Shown here in pieces: positions 27,286 to 37,099 of a stretch of 64,000 bases of DNA. The position numbers were made by a program, and so were the translations under genes. The DNA comes from JTS-RE37 sp041744575 (GTDB lineage: Bacteria; Bacteroidota; Bacteroidia; Flavobacteriales; Flavobacteriaceae): positions 31,771 to 95,770 of the forward strand of contig JBGTKP010000025.1 in NCBI GenBank assembly GCA_041744575.1, in the 5' to 3' direction. How positions within the stretch are numbered: position 1 is the stretch's first letter; each line of letters starts with the position of its first letter. Below the pieces are notes generated by a model. That model saw only the letters and a list, made by a program, of their open reading frames with translations. It ran no database searches and was not told the DNA's origin.

Positions 27286-29880
27286 ATGAATATCAAAAAT
27301 TTATCGCGCATCGCAAACTCCCTAACCCCTTATAAAATTGCACTGGTAGTTGCCGTGGCCCTGCTCATTTTCATAGCCGCTGTTTCTTACCGCCAGATCA
27401 AGAATTTGCAACAATCTTCGGAATGGGTGGCAAGATCATTTCAGATTGACAAAGAAATCAACAACTTGTTTTCATATTACAATCTTATGGAATCGGCTCA
27501 TTACAAGTCGATTATTCTCCAACAACCAACCTTTCTGGATACCTATGCGGATTATAAAGTGAAGAGTGAAGTTGCACTGAATCGATTGTATAAATTGAGT
27601 GGTAATATCCCTGAACAACGTCAAAATCTGGATGCTATCAGCCGATTGAGAACGGATTTGTTCTCTACGCTTGACACCCTGAATTTAAAATTCGATAAGG
27701 CACAAACTTCCGGAGAAGAGATCATGCCGCATGTATTGGAAGCAGCAGAATTGATTCGCGAATTAAAAGATGTCAAACTGCTAATAGTATTAAAGAAGGA
27801 AGCCCTTTTAAAGGAGCGTATGGCGGTCTATGTGACACAGACTAATCTGACGCCACTTACCTCCCTGTTTCTCGCATTATTTTCACTGATAGTGTTCGTG
27901 ATAGCATTCAATAAAATATACGTCCACAAGAAACGCATACGGTCTTCCGAATCATTTTTATATAACATACTCCAGAGTACGGATAATATCATCAATTACT
28001 ACGAACCCATATATAAGGAAGATGTAATTAAAGATTTTTCTGTGGTGTTTGCTAGCCAGGGTAATAAAGAATATCTGGGTTTGTCTCCTGACGAAATAGA
28101 GGGGAAACGGGTATCTGAGGTCTTTCCCTACCATCTTCTCAATGGAGAATTCCAGGAAATGGTCACTGTATATGAAGATCGGAAAGTGCGGAGTTTTGAC
28201 CGGCAGATTAAAAACCTTGGGAAGAATATGTGGTTCCGGTTCATTCTTAGTCCCATGGATCAAGGGATCATCTTGACGGCAATTAATACAACCCCGGAAA
28301 GGACTGCCGAAGAAAACTTAAGGGTCGTCAATGAGGAACTTCGCAACAAGAACCTAAAACTGGAAGAAACCAGGGATTTTCTGGAGGCCATCCTGGGAAG
28401 TACGAATAATGGCATTATGTCTTTCGAACCCATATGGAATCAGTCAGATATTGTCGATTTCAAATATGTCTACGCAAATGACCATGTACAAACCATCAGC
28501 GGAATGAATCGTGATCAGCTTATAGGGGGAACGGTTTCTGGTTTAAACCCAACCATATATAAATCCGGTGTTTTCGATAAAATGGTGTCGGCCTACCAGA
28601 CCGGTAAGCCTACGGAGTACGAAACATCCTATGAACGGGACGGGAACAAGATGTGGTTTTTAGGTAAAGCCATCAGGTCCGGCAAAGGGATGACTGTGAC
28701 TTCCATTAATATCACCAGCCTTAAAAATGCGCTTGATGAGCTGCGTCTTGTGAATGAAGAACTGGCCATACAAAATTCCATCCTTGCAGAAGCCAAGAAA
28801 ATGGCAAAGATCGGGAGCTTCACTTTTTTATTTAAATCTGAAAGATTCATTATGAGCGATAATTTGTATCGCCTCCTTGGCCACGATCCTAATGAATTTG
28901 AATCAACACAGGAGACTTATACAAAATTCATCCACCCTGAAGATCTCCGGTATTTTAATAAAAAGATGAATCAGATGCAGGAGCAGCATAAGGCCGTAGA
29001 ATTTACGTATCGTATTATAAGCAAGCAGAGAAAAATTAAATTCTTGAAAAGCAACGGGAGTTTCAGCTTCAGAAATGGTCAGAAGATCCTCACTGCCGTA
29101 GTACAGGACATTACCAAGCAATACGGGACTGAGACCAAACTCCGTCATAAAAATATTGAATTGAAGCGCAGCAATACGGAACTTGATTCCTTTAACAGGG
29201 TGGCCAGTCACGACCTGCAGGAACCCCTTCGGAAAATTCAAATGTTCCTTTCAAGAATAGTTGATGAGGATAAACTAAAACTTTCAGAAAGAGGGCAGCA
29301 GAACCTGGAAAAGGTGAATCAGGCTGCACTCAGAATGCAATCGCTGATCATCAACCTATTAACTTATTCCAGAATTGACAACAAACATGAAAATTTTGAA
29401 AAAGTTGACCTAAATGTCGTTCTTGAAAAAGTGCTTGAAGACCTTGCCATTCCAATCCAGGATGCCCAGGTCTCGTTGAAATATGACAAATTACCGGTCG
29501 TCGAGGGTGTGGTCTATCAAATGGAACAATTGTTCAGCAATCTGGTATCTAATGCCATTAAATACAGGAATACGGGTAGAGTTCCGAATATTAAAATCCT
29601 TTGTGAAAGTGTACATCGCAACCAGATCCCTGAAAACTTTCATAAGACGGACCTGCATTTTCACAAGATCACGTTTGTTGACAATGGCATTGGTTTTGCC
29701 TCCGAGTATGCTGAAAAAATCTTTGAAGTATTTGAACGACTGCACCAGAAAACGGAATATTCCGGAACCGGTATCGGCCTTGCCATCTGTAAGAAAATAA
29801 TTGAAAATCACAACGGGCATATCCATGCCGTCAGCAACCCCGGCATGGGTTCTGCATTTATTTGCTATCTACCGGATTGA
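27286..29880 (+). CDS. Multi-PAS sensor histidine kinase with CHASE3-like input
   Basis: An 864-aa kinase. Two membrane helices (about 18-38 and 190-212) flank a periplasmic helical region of CHASE3 type (QIKNLQQSSEWVARSFQID, then YKVKSEVALNRLYKLSG). Three cytoplasmic PAS domains follow, at about 220-350, 365-475 and 505-620 (the last with FRNGQKILTAVVQDIT). The HisKA domain has SFNRVASHDLQEPLRKIQM with His642, and the ATPase domain has NLVSNAIKYR, VDNGIGFASEYAEKIFEVFERLH and GTGIGLAICKKI. It is downstream of the AraC and receiver genes by 121 bp and probably controls them. The signal is unknown. Confidence 0.93.
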   Translation: MNIKNLSRIANSLTPYKIALVVAVALLIFIAAVSYRQIKNLQQSSEWVARSFQIDKEINNLFSYYNLMESAHYKSIILQQPTFLDTYADYKVKSEVALNRLYKLSGNIPEQRQNLDAISRLRTDLFSTLDTLNLKFDKAQTSGEEIMPHVLEAAELIRELKDVKLLIVLKKEALLKERMAVYVTQTNLTPLTSLFLALFSLIVFVIAFNKIYVHKKRIRSSESFLYNILQSTDNIINYYEPIYKEDVIKDFSVVFASQGNKEYLGLSPDEIEGKRVSEVFPYHLLNGEFQEMVTVYEDRKVRSFDRQIKNLGKNMWFRFILSPMDQGIILTAINTTPERTAEENLRVVNEELRNKNLKLEETRDFLEAILGSTNNGIMSFEPIWNQSDIVDFKYVYANDHVQTISGMNRDQLIGGTVSGLNPTIYKSGVFDKMVSAYQTGKPTEYETSYERDGNKMWFLGKAIRSGKGMTVTSINITSLKNALDELRLVNEELAIQNSILAEAKKMAKIGSFTFLFKSERFIMSDNLYRLLGHDPNEFESTQETYTKFIHPEDLRYFNKKMNQMQEQHKAVEFTYRIISKQRKIKFLKSNGSFSFRNGQKILTAVVQDITKQYGTETKLRHKNIELKRSNTELDSFNRVASHDLQEPLRKIQMFLSRIVDEDKLKLSERGQQNLEKVNQAALRMQSLIINLLTYSRIDNKHENFEKVDLNVVLEKVLEDLAIPIQDAQVSLKYDKLPVVEGVVYQMEQLFSNLVSNAIKYRNTGRVPNIKILCESVHRNQIPENFHKTDLHFHKITFVDNGIGFASEYAEKIFEVFERLHQKTEYSGTGIGLAICKKIIENHNGHIHAVSNPGMGSAFICYLPD

Positions 29881-30538
29881 TGCTATTTCTCCGAATCGTT
29901 CCAATTCCTTTGAATTATGGAATCCCGCATGCTTTAAAGATGAGTTATATGATGGGTATGTCTGTAGCGGATCTACCAACAGGATTATTATATTTTCAGG
30001 AACTCAGTAATTCATCCTAATGCCATAAAATGCCTTGTGTAAGCATTGTTGTTGTGTGGTTTTATTAGGAATTTAACTAAAATATTAACCCAAACCGATA
30101 ATTATGTAACAGAATACGGTAATTGTATAAAGCGGATGCCTGCCTTACCGACGAACTTTACTTTATTAAAATTAGCAGGTTCTTAAGTAATTAATCGATG
30201 AACTGCAAAAAATATCGTCTATGTACCGCCTGTTGCAAATTCTGACCAAACGATCTACGACAAATAACGATATCAAAAATCGACAGTTAAAACCAGAAAG
30301 AGAAGAATCTATCCTGGATAATTTTATTTTGGGAATGACAAATCAAAAGGCCACTTCGACGAGTTGACACTCCTGGAAGTTTTTTTTGATTCTGCCGCAG
30401 TTTATTTGAAACTACCCGAATTCAGGATTCTCTTAGCGTTTTAACGGAAACTCAGGCTATTTAAATATAACCAAAAGCTGCTTTGAAATAAAGCATGAAT
30501 TTGTATTGCCCTAATTATTAATTCTTAATAACAACAAC
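29881..30538. other. Intergenic region, 658 bp, with one small open frame
   Basis: The longest gap in the window. A 48-codon frame starts at ATG 30221 and ends at 30367; its sequence (MYRLLQILTKRSTTNND...) is polar and charged and has no known match, so it may be a gene remnant or chance. The rest is A/T-rich. The promoter of the AraC-type gene at 30539 should lie in the last 150 bp. No RNA gene seen. Confidence 0.35.
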
Positions 30539-31567
30539 ATGAAATCTATACAGCTGACTTCAAATCCGGTAAGTGAAATGTTACAACACCTCCACGCTCA
30601 TATAGGAGGCCAAATTACCAGGGACGCCAATGAGCATATCCTGGAGATCAATAATGAAATTGGAAACGGTACCATCCGAGGCATTTCCTTTAAAGATAAT
30701 ATTACCTATCTCGAATTTAATATGGTGTTTACCGAGGATATCTGTATTTCCGTTGAGCCCTCAGGTCAAAGCCCTATTTATTTTGCCTTTTGCTCAAAAG
30801 GCAAACTGGCTCATAGCTTCGGTTCCGATGGTGAAAAGCGAACCCTGGAAAACTTTCAAACAGGAATTCTGACCAACAAATCCTTTGAAGGTCATACCTT
30901 GTATTTTGAAAAGGATATTTTATTACAAAGTTCTCTTATCAGTGTATACATTCCGGAAGGTCAGAAGGCCAATACAGGAAATACTTTAAAGGAAAAACTG
31001 ATGGCCACCTTCTTTAGTGATATGGGATCAGGGAACTTTGTATATATCGGTTCGCATAATCTGAAAATTGCTGAATTGATACAGCAAATGAGCACCATTA
31101 CCCAGACCGGTCTTGTTAGGAATTTGCTGCTGGAAGGATATGTGCATATGATTCTTGCCCTTGAAATTCAGCAACATTCCGATGATTTGGAAAAAATGAC
31201 CCATACCTCAGGAACACTCTCTTCTAGGGAAATGGATTCCGTGGTGGAGGTATCTGAATTTATAAAGAATTACCCTGAAACCCAGTTATGTATTAAGCAA
31301 CTCAGTCATAAATCGGGACTCTCTCCTTCAAAATTACAGGAAGGGTTTAAACTGATGCATGACCGCACGGTATCGGACTACATCAGGGATGTACGGGTAC
31401 GTAAGTCGGAAGATCTGATCAAGAACACCGACCTTAATATTTCTGAGGTCGTATATAGCATCGGGCTTACCAGCAGGAGTTATTTTTCCAAAATATTCAA
31501 GAAGAAATACAATTGCAGCCCTAAGCAATACAAGAATCAACAGCAACGTTTGGCTGCCATCGCATAA
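30539..31567 (+). CDS. AraC family transcriptional regulator
   Basis: A 342-aa protein. The C-terminal two helix-turn-helix units (about 235-335) show LCIKQLSHKSGLSPSKLQEGFKLMHDRTVSDYIRDVR and LNISEVVYSIGLTSRSYFSKIFKKKYNCSPKQYK, typical of AraC. The N-terminal part is beta-rich (ITYLEFNMVFTEDICISVEP, then FAFCSKGKLAHSFG) and probably a cupin-like ligand-binding domain of the kind common in Bacteroidota. No metabolic gene is next to it. A terminator with a strong T tract follows. Confidence 0.9.
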   Translation: MKSIQLTSNPVSEMLQHLHAHIGGQITRDANEHILEINNEIGNGTIRGISFKDNITYLEFNMVFTEDICISVEPSGQSPIYFAFCSKGKLAHSFGSDGEKRTLENFQTGILTNKSFEGHTLYFEKDILLQSSLISVYIPEGQKANTGNTLKEKLMATFFSDMGSGNFVYIGSHNLKIAELIQQMSTITQTGLVRNLLLEGYVHMILALEIQQHSDDLEKMTHTSGTLSSREMDSVVEVSEFIKNYPETQLCIKQLSHKSGLSPSKLQEGFKLMHDRTVSDYIRDVRVRKSEDLIKNTDLNISEVVYSIGLTSRSYFSKIFKKKYNCSPKQYKNQQQRLAAIA

Positions 31568-31593
31568 TTTCCAGTTCCCCCATTACTTTACAT

Positions 31594-31626
31594 TTCAAAC
31601 CGGTCCTTTCGGCCGGTTTTTTTATG
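31594..31626 (+). terminator. Intrinsic terminator after the AraC gene
   Basis: A stem AAACCGGTC / GGCCGGTTT with a CTTTC loop, followed by TTTTTTTAT. It lies 27 bp after the stop codon. Confidence 0.9.
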
Positions 31627-31795
31627 ACGGGAAATGGGGCAGATAGTTGTTTTACATCAAGAGTCTTGGGGCAGCACCATCTTAAATTTTGACGGTTTTT
31701 AATAATAAAGCTGCCTCCTTAACACCATTTCATAATACAGGGATATTTTTTGTGGTGATGCGGGAGGCAGCGTTTTCTACTTATTCTCTGGAATG

Positions 31796-32287
31796 TCAGG
31801 AGGCGTTGATGGCTTTTTTATTCAATCGATTTTCCGCAAGTTTATCGAGTGCATTGTCCGCATCATACTCCTCATTAAGGGTAGTTTGCAGTATCTCTGC
31901 AATCTCACGGTGACCCAATTCTTTGGCATAGCGTACAGCAGTACCATATCCTGATATCTCATAGTGTTCCACGCGTTGGGCTTCCGCAATTAAACCCGCA
32001 TCCATAACTTCGTCATCTTCAGCCTCCGAAATAAAGCTTTTGGTTTCCTTGATCAGACCTTCCATGGCCTTGCATGTCTCACCTCCAGGTGAAATATTCA
32101 ACTCCCGGCAGATGGATTCCAATCGGCTTTTCTGCTCTTGTGTTTCTTTGAGATGATTTTCGAATGCTTTTTTCAAACCACTGTCGTTGGCTTTTTCAAG
32201 CATTTTAGGCAAAGCATCCACTAACTGGCTCTCGGCGCTGTAGAGATCCTTTAATTGGTGTTCAAACAGATCTTCTAACGTTTTCAT
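31796..32287 (-). CDS. DUF892 (YciE-type) ferritin-like protein
   Basis: A 163-aa protein matching the DUF892 family: LEDLFEHQLKDLYSAESQLVDALPKML, then AFENHLKETQEQKSRLE and AQRVEHYEISGYGTAVRYAKELG, with Glu/His positions of a ferritin-like four-helix bundle (HLKET, ExxxxEH, EEYDADNALDKL). Such proteins are upregulated in osmotic and stationary-phase stress and may bind metal. It is a lone minus-strand gene beside a receiver gene. Full length. Confidence 0.93.
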   Translation of the reverse strand: MKTLEDLFEHQLKDLYSAESQLVDALPKMLEKANDSGLKKAFENHLKETQEQKSRLESICRELNISPGGETCKAMEGLIKETKSFISEAEDDEVMDAGLIAEAQRVEHYEISGYGTAVRYAKELGHREIAEILQTTLNEEYDADNALDKLAENRLNKKAINAS

Positions 32288-32508
32288 AATATGTATATTA
32301 ATTCGTATTTATTTATAATTTCAAGTTACCCTGAGTCATAGAAGATCTTTGACGTGTAAAGAAAAAATTATAACGTAATAAGAAGGGCGTCTATCCTCTT
32401 TAAAGGGACTTTTTTATTGATAAGGTAAGTTTCGGAAAGATTCCGGCCGGAGGTGCAATTAAATACAGAATTTTTGTTCAAAAAAAATTTGATAAGCCAG
32501 TCCTGTCT

Positions 32509-32955
32509 TCAGGTTTTGACGATAAAATCCTTCAAGGTGGGTCCGCCTTTTATATAGTTGTAGATGGCATCGATACTTCTGCTGAGGGATTCTTTTAGCT
32601 GGTTATACGACTTGGGTTTTTGTAAATAAAGATTGGCGCCCTTAAGCTGGAGGACTTCCGCCATTTTCTCATCGAGGGAGGTAGAATATATGATAATCGG
32701 AATTTTAGTAAGTGCCGGTTCACTTCGAATGTCATCAAGACACTCTTCCCCATTCATCAGAGGCATATTAAGATCCAAAAAAATCATATCCGGCAACCCT
32801 TTGTCCTTATCGATCAGATTGGCCATGAGATCCACTCCGTTTTCAAAGGTATTTACGGAAGTCTCAATTCCCAATTCTTCAATGGCATCGCAGAACAGGA
32901 CCCTATCATCATCATCATCATCGGCCAGGTAAATACGTAATCTCTTATTATTCAT
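32509..32955 (-). CDS. Single-domain response regulator, Rcp1-like
   Basis: A 148-aa receiver with no output domain. The N-terminus carries a run of six Asp (LADDDDDDRVLF) at the metal site, phosphoacceptor Asp in MIFLDLNMPLMNGEE, Ser/Thr in YSTSLDEKM and Lys in YLQKPKSY. It is a paralog of the receiver at 26724. No kinase is adjacent. The Asp run comes from a short trinucleotide repeat in the DNA, read as GAT on the coding strand. Confidence 0.93.
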   Translation of the reverse strand: MNNKRLRIYLADDDDDDRVLFCDAIEELGIETSVNTFENGVDLMANLIDKDKGLPDMIFLDLNMPLMNGEECLDDIRSEPALTKIPIIIYSTSLDEKMAEVLQLKGANLYLQKPKSYNQLKESLSRSIDAIYNYIKGGPTLKDFIVKT

Positions 32956-33321
32956 GCGATAAATATAGTGTATTAAAATACTCCTATTGGGTGGTAATTT
33001 AACACTTTTACCACTTGTTTCAACAGGTCCAACAAATTAATAATTCCCTTTGTAGTTCAGTGGGTTGGGAAGACCTTTTACCACAACTTTACCTGCCGGT
33101 TCCGGGCAGGAGGAAACAGTATCGTTTCCCGTAAGCCACTGCCTCTTTACCTAAAGACACAGGATGAACGATGGTCAGACGAAAATTTTGCGCAGCGGCT
33201 GCAGCGGGTACAAAGGAAGCGATGGTTCGAACATCTTCAAATGGCCGGGACCAATGGTTTTTTATATCTTTCATTAAGCGTACATTTATCCATAGGAATT
33301 CCACGCGCCGAAAGACTATAT
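32956..33321. other. Intergenic region, no gene seen
   Basis: 366 bp between divergent genes. It holds a hairpin CCTGCC / GGCAGG with a GGTTCCG loop (33092-33110) and a nearby stretch like a tRNA D arm (33051-33071), but no acceptor stem, so not a tRNA. Frames of 60-70 codons cross it without protein character. It should contain the promoter for the sugar-acid gene cluster. Confidence 0.4.
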
Positions 33322-34332
33322 ATGATGAAATATCTTATTTGCAGATCTCCAGGAAGACTTGAACTGCGCGAGGGTGCGCTGCCCCAAAGAAAGTCATCAG
33401 AAGCCGTTGTTAAAATCCAAAAGGTTGGGATTTGTGGAACAGACCTGCATGCCTATATGGGCAATCAAGCCTATTTTACATATCCCAGAATACTGGGTCA
33501 CGAACTGGCCGGACAAGTTACAGAGATAGGGGAGGATAGCGGGGGTATAAAGGTAGGGGATAAGGTAGTGGTTATGCCTTATATTTCCTGCGGGAGTTGT
33601 GTGGCTTGTCTGGGCGGGAAAACAAATTGTTGCCGGTCATTGCAAGTCCTGGGAGTCCATTGTGACGGAGGTATGAGGGAATATATATCAGTGCCCGTTT
33701 CGCTACTGTTGCCGGCTCCGGATTTAAGTTACGAACAGATGGCCATTACGGAACCCCTCGCCATTGCCGCCCACGCGATTCGAAGGAGTGGGCTTAGCTC
33801 TGAAGAGGTGGTACTTGTTATCGGTTGCGGGCCGATCGGTATCGCCCTGATCAGACTGGCACATCTGGCCGGAGCCAGGGTGATCGCAACTGACAGGAAT
33901 TTAAAAAGACTGGAATACGCCTGTTCACAGGCCGGTGCGGATCATATTATCCCCACCGAATCTGACGTGGTTGCCGAGGTCTCAAGGATCACCGGGAAGG
34001 AGATGGCCCATGTCGTTTTTGACGCGACGGGTCATAAGGAAGCGATGGAACAGGCAATATATTACATGGCACATGGAGGCACCTACGTCCTTGTCGGACT
34101 CTATAAGGGCGATCTTACTTTCAGGCATCCGGATATACATGCCAGGGAAGCTACGATCCTCTGCAGCCGGAATGCAAAGAGGACGGATTTTGATTATGTT
34201 ATGAATGTCATTGATCAATTTCCTACTAATTCCTATATTACCCATCAGGTTTCCTATACTGAAATGGTCTCACAATTTGATTACTGGACCAAACCTGAAA
34301 ATGGAGTCCTGAAAGCCATGATCAGCTTTTAG
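33322..34332 (+). CDS. Zinc-type alcohol dehydrogenase, LgoD-like
   Basis: A 336-aa medium-chain dehydrogenase. The start at ATG 33322 (MMKYLICRSPGRLELR) is chosen because the 27 codons before it are not family-like; ATG 33325 is also possible. It has the zinc Cys in VGICGTDLHA, the structural-zinc Cys set (SCGSCVACLGGKTNCC), GHELAGQV and a Rossmann GCGPIGIALI. The VGICGTDLHAYMGNQAYFTYP stretch and the late DLTFRHPDIHAREATILCSRNA segment resemble E. coli LgoD, which oxidises L-galactonate to D-tagaturonate. It opens a cluster with a PfkB kinase (16 bp on), a UxaA-type dehydratase and a lactonase. Assigned to the LgoD/RspB branch by memory of sequence, not by a search. Confidence 0.8.
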   Translation: MMKYLICRSPGRLELREGALPQRKSSEAVVKIQKVGICGTDLHAYMGNQAYFTYPRILGHELAGQVTEIGEDSGGIKVGDKVVVMPYISCGSCVACLGGKTNCCRSLQVLGVHCDGGMREYISVPVSLLLPAPDLSYEQMAITEPLAIAAHAIRRSGLSSEEVVLVIGCGPIGIALIRLAHLAGARVIATDRNLKRLEYACSQAGADHIIPTESDVVAEVSRITGKEMAHVVFDATGHKEAMEQAIYYMAHGGTYVLVGLYKGDLTFRHPDIHAREATILCSRNAKRTDFDYVMNVIDQFPTNSYITHQVSYTEMVSQFDYWTKPENGVLKAMISF

Positions 34333-34348
34333 ATTCCCGGATAATTAT

Positions 34349-35395
34349 ATGAAAATGAAAAAAGTAATCACCTTTGGGGAAATAATGATGAGGTTGTCAC
34401 CTCCTGGATTTTTAAGATTTTCCCAGGCCGATTCTCTGGATGTGGTATACGGGGGAGGGGAGTCTAATGTAGCCGTGTCCCTGGCCAATTATAGCATACC
34501 TGTCGAATTTGTCAGCCGGCTTCCCAAAAATGACCTGGGCCAATGTGCATTGATGGAATTGCGAAAACGGGGTGTCGGTGTGAGTCACATGGTTTGGGGG
34601 GGAGATCGACTTGGAATTTATTTCCTTGAAACAGGTGCAGTCTCGCGGGCAAGTAAGGTAATCTATGACCGGGCGAATTCTGCCATTGCCGAGGTAAAAA
34701 CCGGGATGATAGACTGGGAGCATATCTTCAGCGATGCACAATGGTTTCACTGGACCGGTATCACCCCGGCGATTTCGAAATCAGCGGCAGAGGTATGCCT
34801 CGAAGCTGTCAAGGCCGCTTCAGATTTGGGGATCACCATCTCCACTGATCTGAATTACAGAGCGAAGCTCTGGAATTACGGGGAAAAATCGGAAGGAATA
34901 ATGACCATATTGGCCGCTTACTGTGATGTGATCCTTGGGAATGAGGAAGATGCTGAGAAACACTTTGGAATCCGGCCTGAAGGACTGGATATTACGACCC
35001 AGGGCAATGAAATTACAGCCGACGCTTTTTTATCTGTTTGCCGGCAAATGATGGAGAAATTTCCCAGGGCCAAAAAGGTGATCACTACACTGAGAGGCTC
35101 TATTTCGGCTTCGCACAATACATGGGCGGGGGTCTTGTACGATGGAAATAAAATGTACTCCTCTTCGCAATATCAGATTACGGATATTGTTGACCGGGTT
35201 GGGGGTGGTGATTCCTTTATGGCGGGTTTAATTTACGGGATGCTCAACTATCCCGATGATGACCAGCGTGCCTTGAATTTCGCGGTTGCCGCATCCTGTC
35301 TGAAACACACCATTAAAGGAGATGCCAACCTTGTTTCGGTAGAGGAAGTGCAAAAGCTGATGGATGGTGATGCCTCCGGACGGGTGGCACGATAA
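34349..35395 (+). CDS. PfkB family sugar kinase, probable 2-keto-3-deoxygluconate kinase
   Basis: A 348-aa ribokinase-family enzyme with FGEIMMRLSPPG at the start, GGGESNVAVSLA and the C-terminal signature VDRVGGGDSFMAGLIYG containing the catalytic Asp. It contains IDWEHIFSDAQWFHWTGITPA and a DLNYRAKLWNYGEK segment with substrate-contact residues, as in KDG kinases. KDG kinase would give KDPG for the Entner-Doudoroff aldolase, which is not in this window. It is 16 bp after the dehydrogenase gene and 34 bp before the dehydratase gene. Confidence 0.85.
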   Translation: MKMKKVITFGEIMMRLSPPGFLRFSQADSLDVVYGGGESNVAVSLANYSIPVEFVSRLPKNDLGQCALMELRKRGVGVSHMVWGGDRLGIYFLETGAVSRASKVIYDRANSAIAEVKTGMIDWEHIFSDAQWFHWTGITPAISKSAAEVCLEAVKAASDLGITISTDLNYRAKLWNYGEKSEGIMTILAAYCDVILGNEEDAEKHFGIRPEGLDITTQGNEITADAFLSVCRQMMEKFPRAKKVITTLRGSISASHNTWAGVLYDGNKMYSSSQYQITDIVDRVGGGDSFMAGLIYGMLNYPDDDQRALNFAVAASCLKHTIKGDANLVSVEEVQKLMDGDASGRVAR

Positions 35396-35429
35396 AATTG
35401 ACATTTCTTATAAACTATCTTCGTTACCG

Positions 35430-37082
35430 ATGAAAACGGAATATCTTAAAATCCATCCTGACGACAATGTACTGGTGGCCCTGGTCAATCTTAGTCCCGG
35501 ATATCTGGTGTCTCTGGAAAAGCTGGAATTTCCCTTGGTAACCGCTGTCAGGGCCAAGCATAAATTTGCGCAGAGTCCGTTGGCTGTTGGTGACAAAATT
35601 ATCATGTATGGAGCGTTGATAGGGAAAGCGACCATGGATATTCTTCCCGGAGAAGTTATTACTACCGAAAATATTGTCCATGCCACCTCGGAGTACAGGA
35701 TTGGAGAACAGAGACTCCAATGGTCGCGGCCCGATGTTACTCCATGGAAAAAACGAACCTACAACGGTTATCACCGGTCCGATGGAAGTGTTGGAACTGC
35801 CAATTACTGGCTTGTCATTCCGTTGGTATTCTGTGAGAACAGGAATGTGAATGTTTTGAAATCAGCATTAATGGAATCCCTGGGGTATCATACGACTTCC
35901 GACTTTATTGTGGATACAGGTGCGCTGATCGAAAAGTATGCGGAGGGAGCCTCGACTGAAGACTTGTTGTCGGCATCTATCATCCGTTCAGAAGAAGAAT
36001 TGAAGCGGGACAGGATTTTTCCCAATGTGGACGGAATAAAGTTTTTGAATCATGAAGGTGGATGTGGCGGCTTTCGATTGGATTCCGAAACGCTTTGCAA
36101 CTTGTTCGCCGGGTATATCACCCATCCAAACGTGGCAGGTGCCACTGTACTCAGCCTCGGATGCCAGAATGCCCAGTACAAATTATTGCAAGCGGCAATA
36201 TATGACCGTGATCCGGACTTTGATAAGCCGCTGCAAGTTTTGGAACAGCAGAAAAGCAAAAGCGAACGCCATTTTATTGAGGATGCAGTCAAGAGAACCT
36301 TCCTGGGTCTTATAGAGGCCAACAAAATCTCCCGTAAACCGGCCGGGCTGGATACCCTGGTCCTGGGTCTGGAATGCGGAGGTTCGGATGGTTTTTCGGG
36401 TATTTCGGCCAACCCTGTTCTTGGTTATGCTTCAGATCTTCTTGTGGCTATAGGAGGTACAACGATCCTTTCCGAGTTTCCCGAACTTAATGGGGTGGAA
36501 CAGGAACTGATCAACAGGTGTGCGACGACGAAGAGTGCGGAGAAATTCTCGGATATTATGCGCGCGTATTCTGCCAGAGCCACCGCATTAGGTTCCGGAT
36601 TCGAAAATAACCCCTCCCCCGGAAATATAAGTGACGGCCTTATCACAGACGCTATGAAATCTGCCGGAGCCGCCAAGAAAGGTGGAACATCCCCAGTTAC
36701 AGATGTATTGGATTATACAGAGAAAGCACAAAAGAAGGGTCTGAACCTCTTGTGCACTCCTGGAAACGATGTGGAAAGTACCACTGGACTTGCGGGATCA
36801 GGTTGCAACCTGATCGCGTTTACAACCGGACTGGGCACTCCCACCGGGAATCCTGTAGCCCCCGTTGTCAAAATAGCCAGCAATAATTCGCTCGCAACGA
36901 GAATGAAGGATATCATAGATTTTAATGCAGGTGGCATTATAACAGGAGAGAGCACGATTCAGGAGCGGGGCGAGGCCCTGTTGGAATACCTGATCCAGGT
37001 GGCTGGAGGTGAAATTGTCCCTTCTGCGGTCCGATTGGCCCAGGACGATTTCATTCCGTGGAAGAGAGGAATTTCACTATAA
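35430..37082 (+). CDS. uxaA: Altronate dehydratase family protein (SAF + UxaA)
   Basis: A 550-aa protein starting at ATG 35430 (MKTEYLKIHP); codons before it belong to the end of the kinase gene. It has an N-terminal SAF domain (about 10-90, with HKFAQSPLAVGDKIIMYG) and a large dehydratase domain with YHRSDGSVGTANYWLVIP, VLGLECGGSDGFSGISANP, GGTTILSEFPELNG and GLGTPTGNPVAPVVK. This matches UxaA, which dehydrates D-altronate to 2-keto-3-deoxy-D-gluconate, and related dehydratases for galactonate- or fuconate-type acids. The kinase upstream would act on the KDG product. The exact acid is not clear from sequence. Confidence 0.88.
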   Translation: MKTEYLKIHPDDNVLVALVNLSPGYLVSLEKLEFPLVTAVRAKHKFAQSPLAVGDKIIMYGALIGKATMDILPGEVITTENIVHATSEYRIGEQRLQWSRPDVTPWKKRTYNGYHRSDGSVGTANYWLVIPLVFCENRNVNVLKSALMESLGYHTTSDFIVDTGALIEKYAEGASTEDLLSASIIRSEEELKRDRIFPNVDGIKFLNHEGGCGGFRLDSETLCNLFAGYITHPNVAGATVLSLGCQNAQYKLLQAAIYDRDPDFDKPLQVLEQQKSKSERHFIEDAVKRTFLGLIEANKISRKPAGLDTLVLGLECGGSDGFSGISANPVLGYASDLLVAIGGTTILSEFPELNGVEQELINRCATTKSAEKFSDIMRAYSARATALGSGFENNPSPGNISDGLITDAMKSAGAAKKGGTSPVTDVLDYTEKAQKKGLNLLCTPGNDVESTTGLAGSGCNLIAFTTGLGTPTGNPVAPVVKIASNNSLATRMKDIIDFNAGGIITGESTIQERGEALLEYLIQVAGGEIVPSAVRLAQDDFIPWKRGISL

Positions 37083-37099
37083 ATCCTTTACGGTAACTT

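Noticed and set aside
33051..33110. A possible tRNA: a D-arm-like TAGTTCAGTGGGTTGG and a hairpin with a GGTTCCG loop.
   Set aside because: No 7-bp acceptor stem or anticodon arm could be formed, the loop differs from the TTCRANY consensus, and no CCA follows.
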